Assembly (NCBI GenBank): GCA_018806915.1
Contig: JAGKQI010000100.1
Coordinates: 1,116,001 to 1,180,000 of the forward strand
Reading direction: 5' to 3'
Length of the DNA: 64,000 nucleotides
DNA from: Phytophthora colocasiae
Lineage: Eukaryota; Oomycota; Peronosporomycetes; Peronosporales; Peronosporaceae
Shown in pieces: positions 30,012 through 40,282 of this stretch (position 1 is the first letter of the stretch; each line of letters opens with the position of its first letter). The notes beneath the pieces were generated by a model that saw only the letters and a program-made list of their open reading frames with translations, searched no databases and had not been told where the DNA came from. The position numbers were made by a program, and so were the translations under genes.

Positions 30012-30327
30012 TGTGACGGGGGTCACACAGCACTTCACACAGAGGAAGGCTTGGAGTATACAAACTCCTAGTGAACGGCAGTTCACTCGGTCCCCAAAGA
30101 CTTGGGGAGACTAACTAAAGATTAGGTAGATTTAAGACTGAATATATTATAGATACTTGTTAGCTTGGCCTGCAATACAAACTAAAAGATATCTATAGTG
30201 TAACCTATATAGAAGGTGATAGGTGGCTGCGGAGCCACCTGCCACGTGTCACCATGATGTGTGACACACCAAATGTATCCACTTCGGAAGAGTGACTAAA
30301 GTCACTCTTCAATGTAACCCCGTTACA
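30012..30327 (-). repeat. gypsy 1 5' LTR
   Basis: 316 bp, identical by eye to 22015-22330. Confidence 0.9.
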
Positions 30328-30332
30328 CAGAG

Positions 30333-30367
30333 CATCGGCTATCATATTATTGGTGTTACAATATGTA
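30333..30367 (-). pseudogene. copia RNase H fragment between gypsy 1 and the foldback element
   Basis: Encodes TYCNTNNMIADAL on the minus strand. It continues the RNase H frame from above 31278 and passes into 22014 once the insertions are removed. Confidence 0.85.
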
Positions 30368-31277
30368 CAGTGCGCGCCAAATCGATAGGACCCCCCCCCT
30401 GAAAATGCCCATAACTCAGTCAGTTTTTATCATTTTAAGTTGCGGTTTTGACAGTAGATCCATAACACGGTAAGAAAGGACCTACGGGCGTTTGTTTTAG
30501 CGTTTTTGCACCCTAAAGTATGGCTCCCATACAAAAAACTGTTTTTTGCCAAACGACACAATTTAGGACCCCCATGCTTCAATACAAATCCCTATACTCA
30601 ATAAAACCCGCTCAAAATGATATGACTGGGGATTTGTATGGGGACATGTTCTAAACCTCTGTAGAGTGAAGGTGAGTGCATGTATCATGACTCTGAATTA
30701 CACAGAACATTGATAATAGATAAGTGCATATTTGGTAGAGATCATATATGCTTTAGAGAGTTCTTATGCAAGGAATCGACATTATTATTTTGTCTCTAAC
30801 ATTTGAACGCATTTTGACTATGATTTGCTAAAAAACAGCCACTAAATGACTGACTGTTAAAGTGCCAGCAATTACTTTGTAACTCTCTGCCAATGGTTAT
30901 GGCCTTCTCTACCAAATATGCACTTATCTATTATCAATGTTCTGTGTAATTCAGAGTCATGATACATGCACTCACCTTCACTCTACAGAGGTTTAGAACA
31001 TGTCCCCATACAAATCCCCAGTCATATCATTTTGAGCGGGTTTTATTTAGTATAGGGATTTGTATTGAAGCATGGGGGTCCTAAATTGTGTCGTTTGGCA
31101 AAAAACAGTTTTTTGTATGGGAGCCATACTTTAGGGTGCAAAAACGCTAAAACAAACGCCCGTAGGTCCTTTCTTACCGTGTTATGGATCTACTGTCAAA
31201 ACCGCAACTTAAAATGATAAAAACTGACTGAGTTATGGGCATTTTCAGGGGGGGTCCTATCGATTTGGCGCGCACTG
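30368..31277. mobile_element. foldback element with 370-bp terminal inverted repeats (Tc1/mariner-type ends)
   Basis: The left arm 30368-30740 and right arm 30907-31277 are near-perfect reverse complements, differing mainly in the length of a C/G run and one or two bases. The ends read CAGTGCGCGCCAAATCG and are flanked by TA at 30366-30367 and 31278-31279. The 166-bp loop has no open frame. It is inserted in copia RNase H; joining the flanks at TA restores the frame (SISI then TYCNTNN). Confidence 0.9.
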
Positions 31278-33684
31278 TAATACTGATACTCCTTTCTTCG
31301 TGTTTGTCACGTGCAAAGAGATGCCTAATATCAATATGCTTTGTAGATGTGTGACTACACGGATCTTTAATAATACTAATTGCGGCCGTATTATCACACC
31401 AACACTGAGTGGGAAATACTTGTTCATACCCCAATTCCTTAAGTAGTAGTCTTAACCACATAGCTTCTCTTACTCCTTCACTAGCTGCTACTAGCTCAGA
31501 CTCTGCAGTATTCATACTTATGCAATCTTGCTTAATACTTTTCCAAGTAATACATGCACCAGCGAGTATTGATACATATCCTGTTATCGATTTTCTTGCT
31601 TCAGATGCATTCGCGAAGCTCGCGTCTGTATATAGCATTACATCAATAGTACTATTTCCATTATACTTTATGCCATACTTCGACGTTCCTTTCAAGTATT
31701 TTAGTACTCGCTGAGCCGCTCTCCAATGAGTCTTATTGTAGCAAGAAAGATATTTACTAAGCTCCCTTACAGCGTTAGCAATATCAGGTCTAGTGCCTCT
31801 TACTAGGTACATCAATGATCCAACTAAACCTCTATAATCAAATGGCTGGGCAGCTATCTGCTCAGGTGTTAGATGCTTTTCCTTTTCAAGGACTACACTC
31901 TTAGCTTGTGGCGTAGGCACTGGAGTGCAGTCTCGCATTTGAAACTTTTCAAGGATATCATTAATATATTTCTGCTGTGATAAACAGAGTGTTTTTATTT
32001 TAATATCCCTTTTTATCTCCATCTTGAGCAAGTAGTGTAGCTCACCCAAGTCCTTCATAGTGAACTTAGCAGACAATTGTGCCTTTAGATCTTCAATAGA
32101 GCTCAGGTGTGAGCCTGCAATTGTCAGGTCATCAACATATACGCACACAATGAGGACATGTTTGACGCCTTTAACCTCCCACCTTTTTAGATACAAGCAG
32201 TGTTCTTTCTTGCATCTAAAAAACCCAAGGGTCTTAAGAAATTCGTTGAGAACCTCATACCAAATTCGTGGAGCCTGTTTCAGGCCATACAGACTTTTAT
32301 GTAGCTTGCAAACTAGATTATCCCCCCCTTGACGAAATCCTAGGGGCTGCCTCATATAGATGCTTTCACTGAGTACACCGTTCAAAAATGCTGTGGAAAC
32401 ATCCATTTGGTGTAAATGGAAGTCTAGGATTGTTGCAAGAGCTAAAAGTAGGCGCAGTGATTCATACCGTGCTACAGGGGCAAAAACCTCTTTATAATCA
32501 ATGCCATATATTTGCGTATTACCTTGGACTACAAGGCGTGCTTTAAATCGGTCCACTGATCCGTCAGCTTTATACTTTACATCGAAAAGCCAGTGACAAC
32601 CAAGAGGCCTTCTTACATCAGGGATAGGCACCAGTTCCCACGTCTCATTGGCTAAAAGGGCGTCATACTCAGTCTTAATGGCCCACTCCCACTGTTTGGC
32701 ATATGGGCTATTCCGTGCCTCTTTGATAGACTTAGGAATAGGTATGTGTGCTTGTTTTGCCACCACAGTGTTCATTTGTGTAGCATAGTCTCTGAGTCGA
32801 ACATTTGGCGTTCGTTGGCGTTTTGACCGACGAACTTCAATATTAACATTTCTTTGTGCCCCCACTGGTTGAGAAGTCGGTGGTTGTCTGACACGCTTCC
32901 GACAGATGGACTCATTATTAGTAGTCGCATCAACTTCAAGATTACTTCTAGATGGCTTACCAAGAGTTTGAATAATCTTTTCTTCCTCAAGGTTTACACC
33001 ACTGTCCTCAATAGGGAAAGATCGAGAAATTAAAGCTTCCGTATTGGTCAAACTAAATTTCACATCTCGAGCAATGAGGTACTTATTTGCCTTTACATCA
33101 AGAAGGCGGTATCCTTTATGCTTGGTTGAAAAGTCCAATAACCTGCATTCTACCGCTCGATCACCCAATTTTGGGTCTTTTCTCTTGGACTTCGGAATGT
33201 GCGCGTAGCACTTTGAGCCCCAAATTCAAGTCCCAACCCACTTGGCTTCTGTCGATGGAGTAACTCATAGGGAGTTTTCATCCCTAATCTGGCCATAGGT
33301 AGACGATTAGTTACATCTACAAGGTAGAGTAATGCCTCCGGCCACCATTTTGCCTTCATATTAGCACCCCTAATGGCGCATCGAACACCAGCCATCATGG
33401 TCTGATGGGCCCTTTCAGCACTGCCATTTTCTTCTGGACTTTCAACATTTGAACTTTCAAAGATTAGCCCTAATTTAGAGCACAGCTTGGACACTTCGGT
33501 ATTTATAAATTCAGTACCACCGTCCGTTCTAATCCTTTTAACTTTAAACGGAAATTGTACTGACAACTGCTTTAGTAAATCTCTGATTTTCCCAGGAACT
33601 TCCTTGAGGGACTTAACGAGGATATACCACTTGTAGGCGGTAGCATCATCTACCACGGCTAGTGCATAGTGATAGCCAAATGAT
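31278..33684 (-). pseudogene. copia pol: integrase C-half, reverse transcriptase, RNase H
   Basis: From 33684 down: integrase core (VDDATAYKW, FINTEVSKLC, ENGSAERAHQTMM carrying the Glu), then reverse transcriptase (WVFAPVARYESLRLL-type segment read as VFAPVARYESLRLL, HQMDVSTAFLNG, VCVYVDDLTIAG) and RNase H (GLVGSLMYLVRGTRPDIAN, YTDASFANASEARKSITGY). A one-base shift at the CCCC run near 33218-33221 breaks the frame between integrase and the GDRAVECRLL segment. The end is interrupted by the foldback element. Confidence 0.85.
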
Positions 33685-33689
33685 CCATA
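33685..33689. repeat. Crypton target repeat, CCATA (TATGG on the minus strand)
   Basis: CCATA at 33685-33689 and again at 36515-36519 bound the Crypton. Removing one copy and the DNA between restores the copia frame (VNGLYG then SFGYHYALAVVDD). Confidence 0.85.
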
Positions 33690-34044
33690 GCGTAACGACT
33701 CCGACCGTCAGTGCAATTCCGACTTGCATCCGACGCATCAACATCTCGCAAGAATTGATATTGCACCGATTTATATAGGTTCAGTAAAAACGTTTGATTG
33801 GTCCATATGTGTTTGTTACAGGAGTAATTACGAGGTTAAATGAATGGTACACATGCAATTCAACTGCGCCATTTTGCCCTGCGAGCTCAGTGCTCGATTG
33901 ACCACCCAGGAGGGTGAATTGAGGGGGTGACACTGAGCATCGGTGTCCCTAAGAGGGTTGTCCTGGCCGCGAAGTTACTTAGGCTTGTAATTCCCCGTCG
34001 AGCACCCAGATGAGTATCCCTGCGATGTTGTTGTACTAATCCCC

Positions 34045-34109
34045 ATCGATGTAGCTCAACGGAAGAGCTCCCGAAAGGGAAGGTGGTGGTTCGATTCCAC
34101 CCATCGATA
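34045..34109 (+). ncRNA. tRNA-like structure without a normal anticodon arm, within the Crypton
   Basis: ATCGATG at 34045-34051 pairs perfectly with CATCGAT at 34102-34108 (7-bp acceptor stem). GCTC/GAGC (34054-34057, 34065-34068) form a D stem with loop AACGGAA. GGTGG/CCACC (34085-34089, 34097-34101) form a perfect T stem with loop TTCGATT. Between D and T arms there are only 16 nt, with TCCC-GAAA-GGGA as a 4-bp tetraloop hairpin in place of a 5-bp stem and 7-nt anticodon loop. Pol III A and B boxes are intact (TAGCTCAACGG, GGTTCGATTCC). Confidence 0.6.
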
Positions 34110-34192
34110 TTCAATCTCGATTGCCTGTTGCTGATGTATATGCTAACAGGGATTAAAATTGCAAGCTGCATTACAATGGACGCTGGACTGCG

Positions 34193-36219
34193 TTACAACC
34201 GCACCTTGAGCACACTTCGGCAGTGACTTGGTGCAGGATCTGCGATGCGGCCGACCGCGAGGAGCTGTTGGTAGGCAGAGATGCGGTCATTCAGGATACC
34301 CTCGCGATGCAGTTGACGAAGCACTTTGAGTACCGCGTTGGAACCCTTTGACGGTATACCTTGTGCACTCAGGAACGCTGTGATTTCTTGCGATGCTCGC
34401 TCTCCAAGCTGACGGACATTGTCTTTGTAGGTGGGTGATGATTCGTCGAGCGCGTACCCATCGTCGATGAACAGCCGCATAAAGGCCACCAGTTGCTTGG
34501 AGTCGGACTTCTTGTGCTTATTCGTGCTCAGCCATCCACGCGGAACTGCAGTATACCACGCGAACCAGGTGTCCACAAGTGGTATCGTCTTTGATCGGCG
34601 CCGGCGCTTCACTGGTACGTTTTCATCTTCGTCTCTTGATCGCTTCTTTTGATTCTCACATGCCGATGTTTTACCTGCCGCGTATGAATTTGTAGACTCT
34701 AGCAAGTTGACTCGAGCCTCAAGGTTCCGATTGACCTCGATTAACCGTTCAATTAAGGCACTTTGGTGATCGAACACAACTTTGGCCTTTGCGTTCCCTC
34801 CCATTAGATCATCTGCTGTGGCTTTCGTGTGAGCAGTTGACCTCGCGAGTTGCTGTGACCATGCCAACAAGCTTGTCGTTGTCACTCCAGACGCTTCAGT
34901 ACAGCGCTGGATCGTCTTCATCGCGGGAGCGTCTTCATTGATCTTCATCAACGCCGGGTAATGTTGGATGATGGTTGCTGTCAGCACATCAATCACACCA
35001 CTGCTGAGGTTGAAGGACTTGTTGGCAAGTCCATGGCTGGCATTGAATAGTTTGAAGCTAACCGCTCTGATTTCCTCTTGTGTGACCGAGTCGAAGATAC
35101 CCAACGGCGGAAGAACAGAGGCTTGCCGTGGAGACATCCCGCTCAGAACCTTCGCGACCTGGTGATCTTCTTTTGGAGTGTTGAAGACGTATGCAAAAGC
35201 TTTGTTCGTCGTGGTCAAGTTCCAAGCTCCACGATCGAATATCCACTGCGCCGTCAGCTCTGAGCAAGCGTTCGCATGCTGTGCACCACCTCTCCGAAAC
35301 GAGTGAGATGTCAGCGCGTCTTCAACTCCAGCTGGACCAGCAACACGATCCAGTAAGCGATTGACGAGAGCGTGGATACCAGCTACCGGTTTGATGCTTG
35401 TGGTGCAGCTTGTTGTTGGAGCCTGCGAGGAACCCGGCGTGCTACAGTCATCGAGCAAGTCCAGAAGCGGAATGGACTCAGTCAGCTCGACAGGGACGTC
35501 CTTTGACTTGACTGGCAAGTGGTTGAGCAGAGCGGCGCACGGAGACTCCTGCACGATCAAGGCCAGTGCCAGTGCAAGCAGCGGGCAGGTAGCGGGATCT
35601 CCATCAGGGAAGAGTGACAGCGCTTGCTCATCGGATGTCTTCACGCGGATGAAGCGAATGAAGAACACTTCACCAGCTCCGATGGAGAGCTGCTGCTTCC
35701 GAACGAAAGTAAAATCCGACGCACGTCCAAACAGATACCAAAGAAGACATAACAGCGCAGCATCTTGGTAGTCCGATGCACAGCTAGCCGTTGAATACAG
35801 ATAACTTGTCATCTTCTTGAGACTCTCCTTCGTGCACGCAACTGCCTTCTTGACAAAACCACCACTTTCACGCTTGACGCAGTGCTGCTCAAGCGTGCGC
35901 CCCAAACTGAGCAGCTGCCGTTCCACAGCTCCACCTTGAACAGGATACTCGTCCAGAAGCCAGCACTTCACTTGGCGGAAATATTGAGCAGCGGAGTGGC
36001 GCGATAGAGGTTGGCCCCTCCTGCGTGGAAGGCCAAGTACACACCAAACTTATCCATTAGCGTCACGAGAATACTTCCTGCGCGTCTTGGGTCCACGGCG
36101 ATGAGAGCCCTGACATGCTCCATGTTAGTGCTCTCAACAGTAAGGAAGCGCTCGAAAGCCTTCACCGCTGTCGCGCGCGCCCGCTTGGTGTTGGCAGGCT
36201 TGAGGTCGTTTAGACTCAT
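34193..36219 (-). pseudogene. Crypton tyrosine recombinase, frameshifted near its N-terminus
   Basis: Frame 1 (36219-35968) gives a SAM-like DNA-binding start (MSLNDLKPANTKRARATAV, MDKFGVYLAF). The rest is in another frame from about 36020 (PLSRHSAAQYFRQVKCWLLD) to 34193. Catalytic signatures of the recombinase domain: DAALLCLLWYLFGRASD (first Arg), SHSFRRGGAQHA (His-x-x-Arg), and the Tyr in NKAFAYVF. A basic, coiled-coil C-terminal tail follows (VNRNLEARVNLLE, PVKRRRRSK). The frames switch at GCAGGAGGGG, so a single base change accounts for the break. Confidence 0.8.
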
Positions 36220-36519
36220 TGTTCTTTAAAGTTCTTGGGCGTTTGTAGTCGGAGACGCAGCAAATATGGGAGTGATACTACGCATACGACTCATTTGTAG
36301 CATGGTACACATATCTAGTCATTATTTCCGACTCGATACGTCGGAATCGCTCAGGTCCGACAACAGCCACTATACACATTTTGATTGGGTGAAAATGACA
36401 AAAAGAGAGCGAAATGATTCGCCGAAACTACGAAAGTAGGTAATTGAAGTGTCTGATTGGCCAGTTCTCAGCATACTTTGATCTAGTGTAGTCAAAGACT
36501 TAATGATATTCATCCATAC

Positions 36520-37363
36520 AATCCATTTACTCTTATTCTCCCTGTTGTGTCCATATGTAGGGTATTAAGTGGCTCAGTGGATTTCTTTCCCACCAGATTC
36601 CGATAAGGCATTCTACGGTCTTTCATTCGAGCACACGTCTTACAAAAGAAGGACACGTTCTTGAGTTCTGAGTACGTAAAAGTTGGGAGACCCTCAATTG
36701 TCTGATTACTTAGAGTTCTAATAAGGCGTTCCTTGCCAACATGGCCCAACCTTAGATGCCATTCCTTCAGTACGTTGTCAATTTTCTGACTCTTTGTGTT
36801 AAACACACGTACTTGATTGTATTTTTCACTTGGTAAATAGTAAACTTCACCTATTGCTACTGCTGCAAACAGGAGCTTGAAGTCATTTCCCAAGAAAAAC
36901 AGGTAATCTCCGGACTTTGACTGAAAATGTCTGAATCCTTGCTGGGCTAAGTAGTATGCACTCAGCAAGTTACTGTCACATTTGCGGTCGAAGGAGACAT
37001 CCTTTAACGTTAGGCAACTTAAACTTTGTCTTGGGTTCAAAACGTTAAGATATATTTCACCCTTTAGTGCACTATGCGAGACAGTTCCGTTGTCATACGT
37101 GAAGGTGTGGCCTTGATCAGGTTGTAGAGTTCCCTTAAACCAGCTTTTTTCTGAAGTTATAGCTCGGCCTGCACCCGTATCAACGACCCACATATCATCA
37201 GTTAGAGGTAGCCCTTTTAACATCCTCAAATAAGTGGCATGTTGCCTACGTACCGCTTCCTCAATTCCTTCCATACTCAGGGGTGACTCAATCGGAGTAT
37301 GGGCATAACCCTCACTGCCCTCAAATCCCTCATGGTAATTTGGATCAAGACTCTCGATGTCGT
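36520..37363 (-). pseudogene. copia pol: protease and integrase N-terminal part
   Basis: Contains WVVDTGAGRAITSEKSW (retroviral-type aspartic protease site DTGA), then the GAG-pre-integrase zinc motif region (LKEWHLRLGHVGKERL, FCKTCARMKDRRMPYRN) and DTTGRIRVNGLYG where the Crypton enters. Upstream reading is separated from gag by a frame change near 37275-37370. Confidence 0.8.
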
Positions 37364-38394
37364 CTAGGGCCTCATCTTCAGCGCACGCCTCAAGTAAAGT
37401 TTTTCCAGCCTCATTGAGGCGTTCTTGCCCTCACTCACAACCACCTTAATGGTGTTAATAGGGGTACCTTGAGTCTTCTTCGCCTTTTTAGCCCCTGGTG
37501 CCGTGTTGATATCGGTCCGAAATAAGGGACCACCCACACGTTTAGGGTCCCTATCTGCCAGCATGATAGGGCAGGTAGACTTGAAGTGCCCACCCTGAAG
37601 GCAGTAGAAGCAACTTCCACCCTCGTTGCCGCCCGTTTTTCTCTTCGCTCCAGGTTTAACCCTCACGTTGTTAACAGGAATCGCCTGGGACTTATCCATA
37701 AGTCCCACTTCCTTCTTGGACTTATCACCAAAGATACGGCGCAGCGCGCCCTCAACTTGGTCCACCGTAAAGTCTTCTTTCTTCATGGAAATGGAGGAAG
37801 CCCAAAACTCACTGGGGAGCTGAGAGAGCACTTCAACACAAAGCCATGGCTCGGTCACCATGTCTTGTCCCAGAAGTTTCCGGGTCTTCCGGTTAATCTC
37901 ATTCTTTGCCTTCTTGAGTTGCGCGAAGAGAGTTCTTAAGTCGCGCCACGGGCTGCGAGTTAACTTCGACCAAGCTCTAGTTAACTCGATGAGCCCTGCC
38001 GCGTCACCTCGACCGAAGTCCTTTTCAAGGAGACGATCACCTCACATGGATCCATTGAAGACACCACGTCTGGTAAGGTGAACAGAAAGAAGTTCGGGAG
38101 GACTTGGTTTAGCAAGTTCTGAAGAAGATGCCTTCCCCTTGTCCAGTGCATGACGTCCCACCTCATGGCGAGCGCCTCATGCTCGGCCGTTTCAGTGGTC
38201 GGTGACGCTGGTTTGTCAGGGCTGCTCCGCAGAAAGTCTGCCATGAGCACCTTTGCTTCAGGCTGGCGTTTTTCCAGCAGTTTCGTCTGGTAAACGTGGT
38301 CCAGCTGGTTGACATGCGTCAGCAGCTTATCCTTCCACATAGTGTAGGATTTGCCGTTGAATCTTTCAAGGCCAGACTTAGCGTCGGAGGCCAT
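37364..38394 (-). pseudogene. copia Gag, broken by a frameshift
   Basis: The start at 38394 (MASDAKSGLERFNGKSYTMW) fits the copia Gag N-terminus. The frame is lost near 37981. A second segment (37861-37364) contains the zinc knuckle CFYCLQGGHFKSTC. The ATG is only 12 nt inside the 5' LTR boundary. Confidence 0.75.
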
Positions 38395-38405
38395 AGTACT
38401 TGAAA

Positions 38406-38606
38406 TATTGCGTTATAACCGTCAGTTTCGGAAGTGAGATGGCTCACATGGCCATCTCGACCGGTACATCCTTCGGTTGATGAAGCTGGCATCTTTCCGT
38501 TGGCCGCCAGCGAGCAATCGCTTTTAGCCAATAGTATCTTTTCTAAATTTGCTATCATTTTCCTTCAACTTGTTTTATACAAACTGATATACAATTCCAC
38601 GCAACA
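38406..38606 (-). repeat. copia 5' LTR
   Basis: 201 bp, matching 20995-21197 except for a 2-bp gap and a few substitutions. Followed by GCGCC (38607-38611). Confidence 0.85.
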
Positions 38607-38611
38607 GCGCC

Positions 38612-39093
38612 TCTGCAACAGAAGCAACATGGTGTGTTCACTAACACCTTGTATATATCTAGCACGTCTCGCCGTCGGATTCGCACTTGCAAGCGCGCAG
38701 GATGATTGGGGGATTTCCCTCAAAGAAAAAAGAGTTACACTCCGATTTACCATCAAATTTTGATGGTAAATCGGAGTGTAACTCTTTTTTCTTTGATTTA
38801 ATCGGAGTGAGGGGCGCCCCTTTTATGGGTGTGCGAGAATACTATTTCGTAGGTGGATTGGTCTTCACTGAAGACTCTTCAGTGAAGACTCTTCACGCTG
38901 CTCCCTGTCGGCGCTGAGCGTCACGCTGCTCCCTCTCTCGCTGGTTCTCAGGCGTCTGCACTCAGGCTTGGGTTCAGTTGCCGTGACCTCAAAACCATCG
39001 TCGAGGTGGGCGTGTCCAGAGACCGTCGTGCTCGTGCAAGTCTCGTCGCGTGTGTTGACGCGGCGGCGGATAGTTTAATTTAACATATACTTC
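38612..39093. other. intergenic region upstream of ZSWIM7
   Basis: No gene seen. Contains the 37-bp-arm palindrome at 38721-38795, a tandem GTGAAGACTCTTCA at 38867-38900, and two copies of TCACGCTGCTCCCT near 38897 and 38931. The last part is the ZSWIM7 promoter region. Confidence 0.6.
38721..38795. repeat. perfect palindrome, 37-bp arms with 1-nt spacer
   Basis: The arm 38721-38757 (starts CAAAGAAAAAAGAGTTACAC) is exactly complementary to 38759-38795, with a single T between. AT-rich at the outside. Confidence 0.9.
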
Positions 39094-39695
39094 ATGAGCA
39101 CGGCAGTAGGTGTGAGTGTGCTGACGCATGTGCTGCTGGAGGTGAAGCAGAGCTCAACGCGGCAGTTCACAGACGCACACGGAGAGATGCTGGCGTCGTT
39201 GCCGCCCGAGGACTTGCAGCTGCTGCAGTTGGGCAGCGAACTGGTCGCGAGAGATTTGGTGGCGAAGGTCACGGCGACGCCGTCCGACCGCTCCTTCTTT
39301 CGGGTGGAGTCCCTGAACAAATACAAGAAAAGAACAGATCGGCAGGACGCGGATGTATCTTTGGACAGTGTCACGCAGCCATTTGACGACTCCATGGTGA
39401 GCGGCAGTGGCGCGAACTACTACAACTGCTTCAGTCACTACTGCACGTGCTCAGCTTTCCATGAAACAGCGGTGACGTCGCACCCGACGGCTATGGTACG
39501 GTTACTAGGTCGTAGCAAGAGACTGAGGCTTAACGGTTAACGAGTATTTGATGGACACAGTGCAAGCACATGGTGGCGAGGTTGCTGGCGAATGCTACCG
39601 GCCAGTTCAAGAGTATGGAGGTGAAGGACGTTCACTTCGCGCAGATGCTCTGTCCTCCCCCGTCAGGAGACGACATGGTGTTCTCTCCGCGGTAG
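39094..39695 (+). CDS. ZSWIM7: ZSWIM7/SWS1, Shu-complex SWIM-domain protein
   Basis: Exon 1 is 39094-39495, the intron 39496-39560, and exon 2 39561-39695; 178 residues in frame. The SWIM zinc motif spans the splice: HYCTCSAF in exon 1, CKHMVARLLA at the start of exon 2 (CxCxnCxH). The upstream helix LPPEDLQLLQLGSELVARDL matches the family N-terminus. SWS1 works with RAD51 paralogues to promote RAD51 filament assembly in homologous recombination, in the nucleus. A little longer than human ZSWIM7 (140) because of an insert between the two halves. Confidence 0.85.
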
Positions 39696-39984
39696 TGCTG
39701 CAAAGGAGAGAAGAAAATGTGTTAGGATGCAGCTCACGGCAGATTCCTATTATATTGTGCTGGTTCAGCATCTTCGTAGTGCTGAGGTTGGAATTACACT
39801 TCGCTTCAACATCACATTGTAGATTTTCGGTTACTCGACATCTTCATAATGACTATGAGTTTTACACAGGTACAGGAAGTATTACTCTACATGCAAGTCT
39901 ATCGCGGTTGTTGCACACAGCACGGTCGTCTAAAGTGCAGGTGCAGCTGTATGGTAGACGTTCCATCCGTCCTAGTGCTGGATA

Positions 39985-40282
39985 ACGCTCTGCTGTGTCG
40001 AGTCCGAGCCGTCGCACGCCTCCCTGCGTCCAGTAGTGCTTGTACGTGCTCTCAGGGTTGTACGCGTACGCCGTGCCGAACATGGTGTAATCGGCCCCGA
40101 GGATGTTGGCGCGGTGGCCAGGAGAGTTCATCCACGACTCCACCACGGAGGTCACGTGTCGTCCAACTTTGCGTACGTTGCACCTCCGAGGTTGCGGTAC
40201 TGGCACAAGTTGGCCGCTTCCGAGGCGCCGTTGGAGGCGGTGGCGAGTACAAGCAGGAGAGCAATGGTAGACTGCGTGATGG
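39985..40282 (-). pseudogene. CAP/PR-1-like pseudogene (CAP1)
   Basis: It aligns with the intact gene at 44739-45314, but the start codon reads ATT (ATTGCCATCACG at 40282) where the paralogue has ATGGCC. The middle of the CAP domain, including the catalytic-cleft His and Glu, is deleted. What remains is the signal peptide (ITQSTIALLLVLATASNGAS), a short N-terminal stub and the C-terminal piece MNSPGHRANILGADYTMFG. After YKHYWTQ the reading frame also shifts. Confidence 0.85.

Larger units (their letters stand above)
22015..30327 (-). mobile_element. gypsy 1, chromovirus-type LTR retrotransposon with identical LTRs
   Basis: 316-bp LTRs at 22015-22330 and 30012-30327 appear identical base for base, with CAGAG duplications outside. 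On the minus strand: gag, then protease, reverse transcriptase, RNase H, integrase and a chromodomain. A possible primer-binding site (TGGTAGCACTTG) begins two bases after the 5' LTR, and a polypurine tract (AAGTGGGGGAGGA) precedes the 3' LTR. A long antisense open frame occupies the 3' third. Identical LTRs mean a recent insertion. Confidence 0.92.
33690..36514 (-). mobile_element. Crypton (tyrosine-recombinase DNA transposon) inside copia integrase
   Basis: 2.8 kb with no terminal inverted repeats, bounded by the 5-bp direct repeat TATGG. It encodes one tyrosine recombinase on the minus strand. The excised copia sequence reads through in frame at the junction, so both ends are exact. Cryptons are known from fungi, animals and oomycetes. 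Confidence 0.88.
20995..38606 (-). mobile_element. copia LTR retrotransposon expanded by three nested insertions
   Basis: LTRs at 20995-21197 (3') and 38406-38606 (5') flank the element, with 5-bp GCGCC duplications outside. Gag, protease, integrase, reverse transcriptase and RNase H fragments lie on the minus strand. Removing the gypsy element (22015-30327), the foldback element (30368-31277) and the Crypton (33690-36514) restores a 5.5 kb copia of normal length. The coding sequence then reads continuously across each junction. Several frameshifts show it is dead. Confidence 0.9.

Noticed and set aside
31174..31277. C-terminal tail of the copia pol frame below 31278
   Set aside because: It is read through the arm of the foldback element and is not copia sequence.
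34045..34109. Functional tRNA gene
   Set aside because: Only 16 nt separate the D and T arms, so there is no standard anticodon loop.
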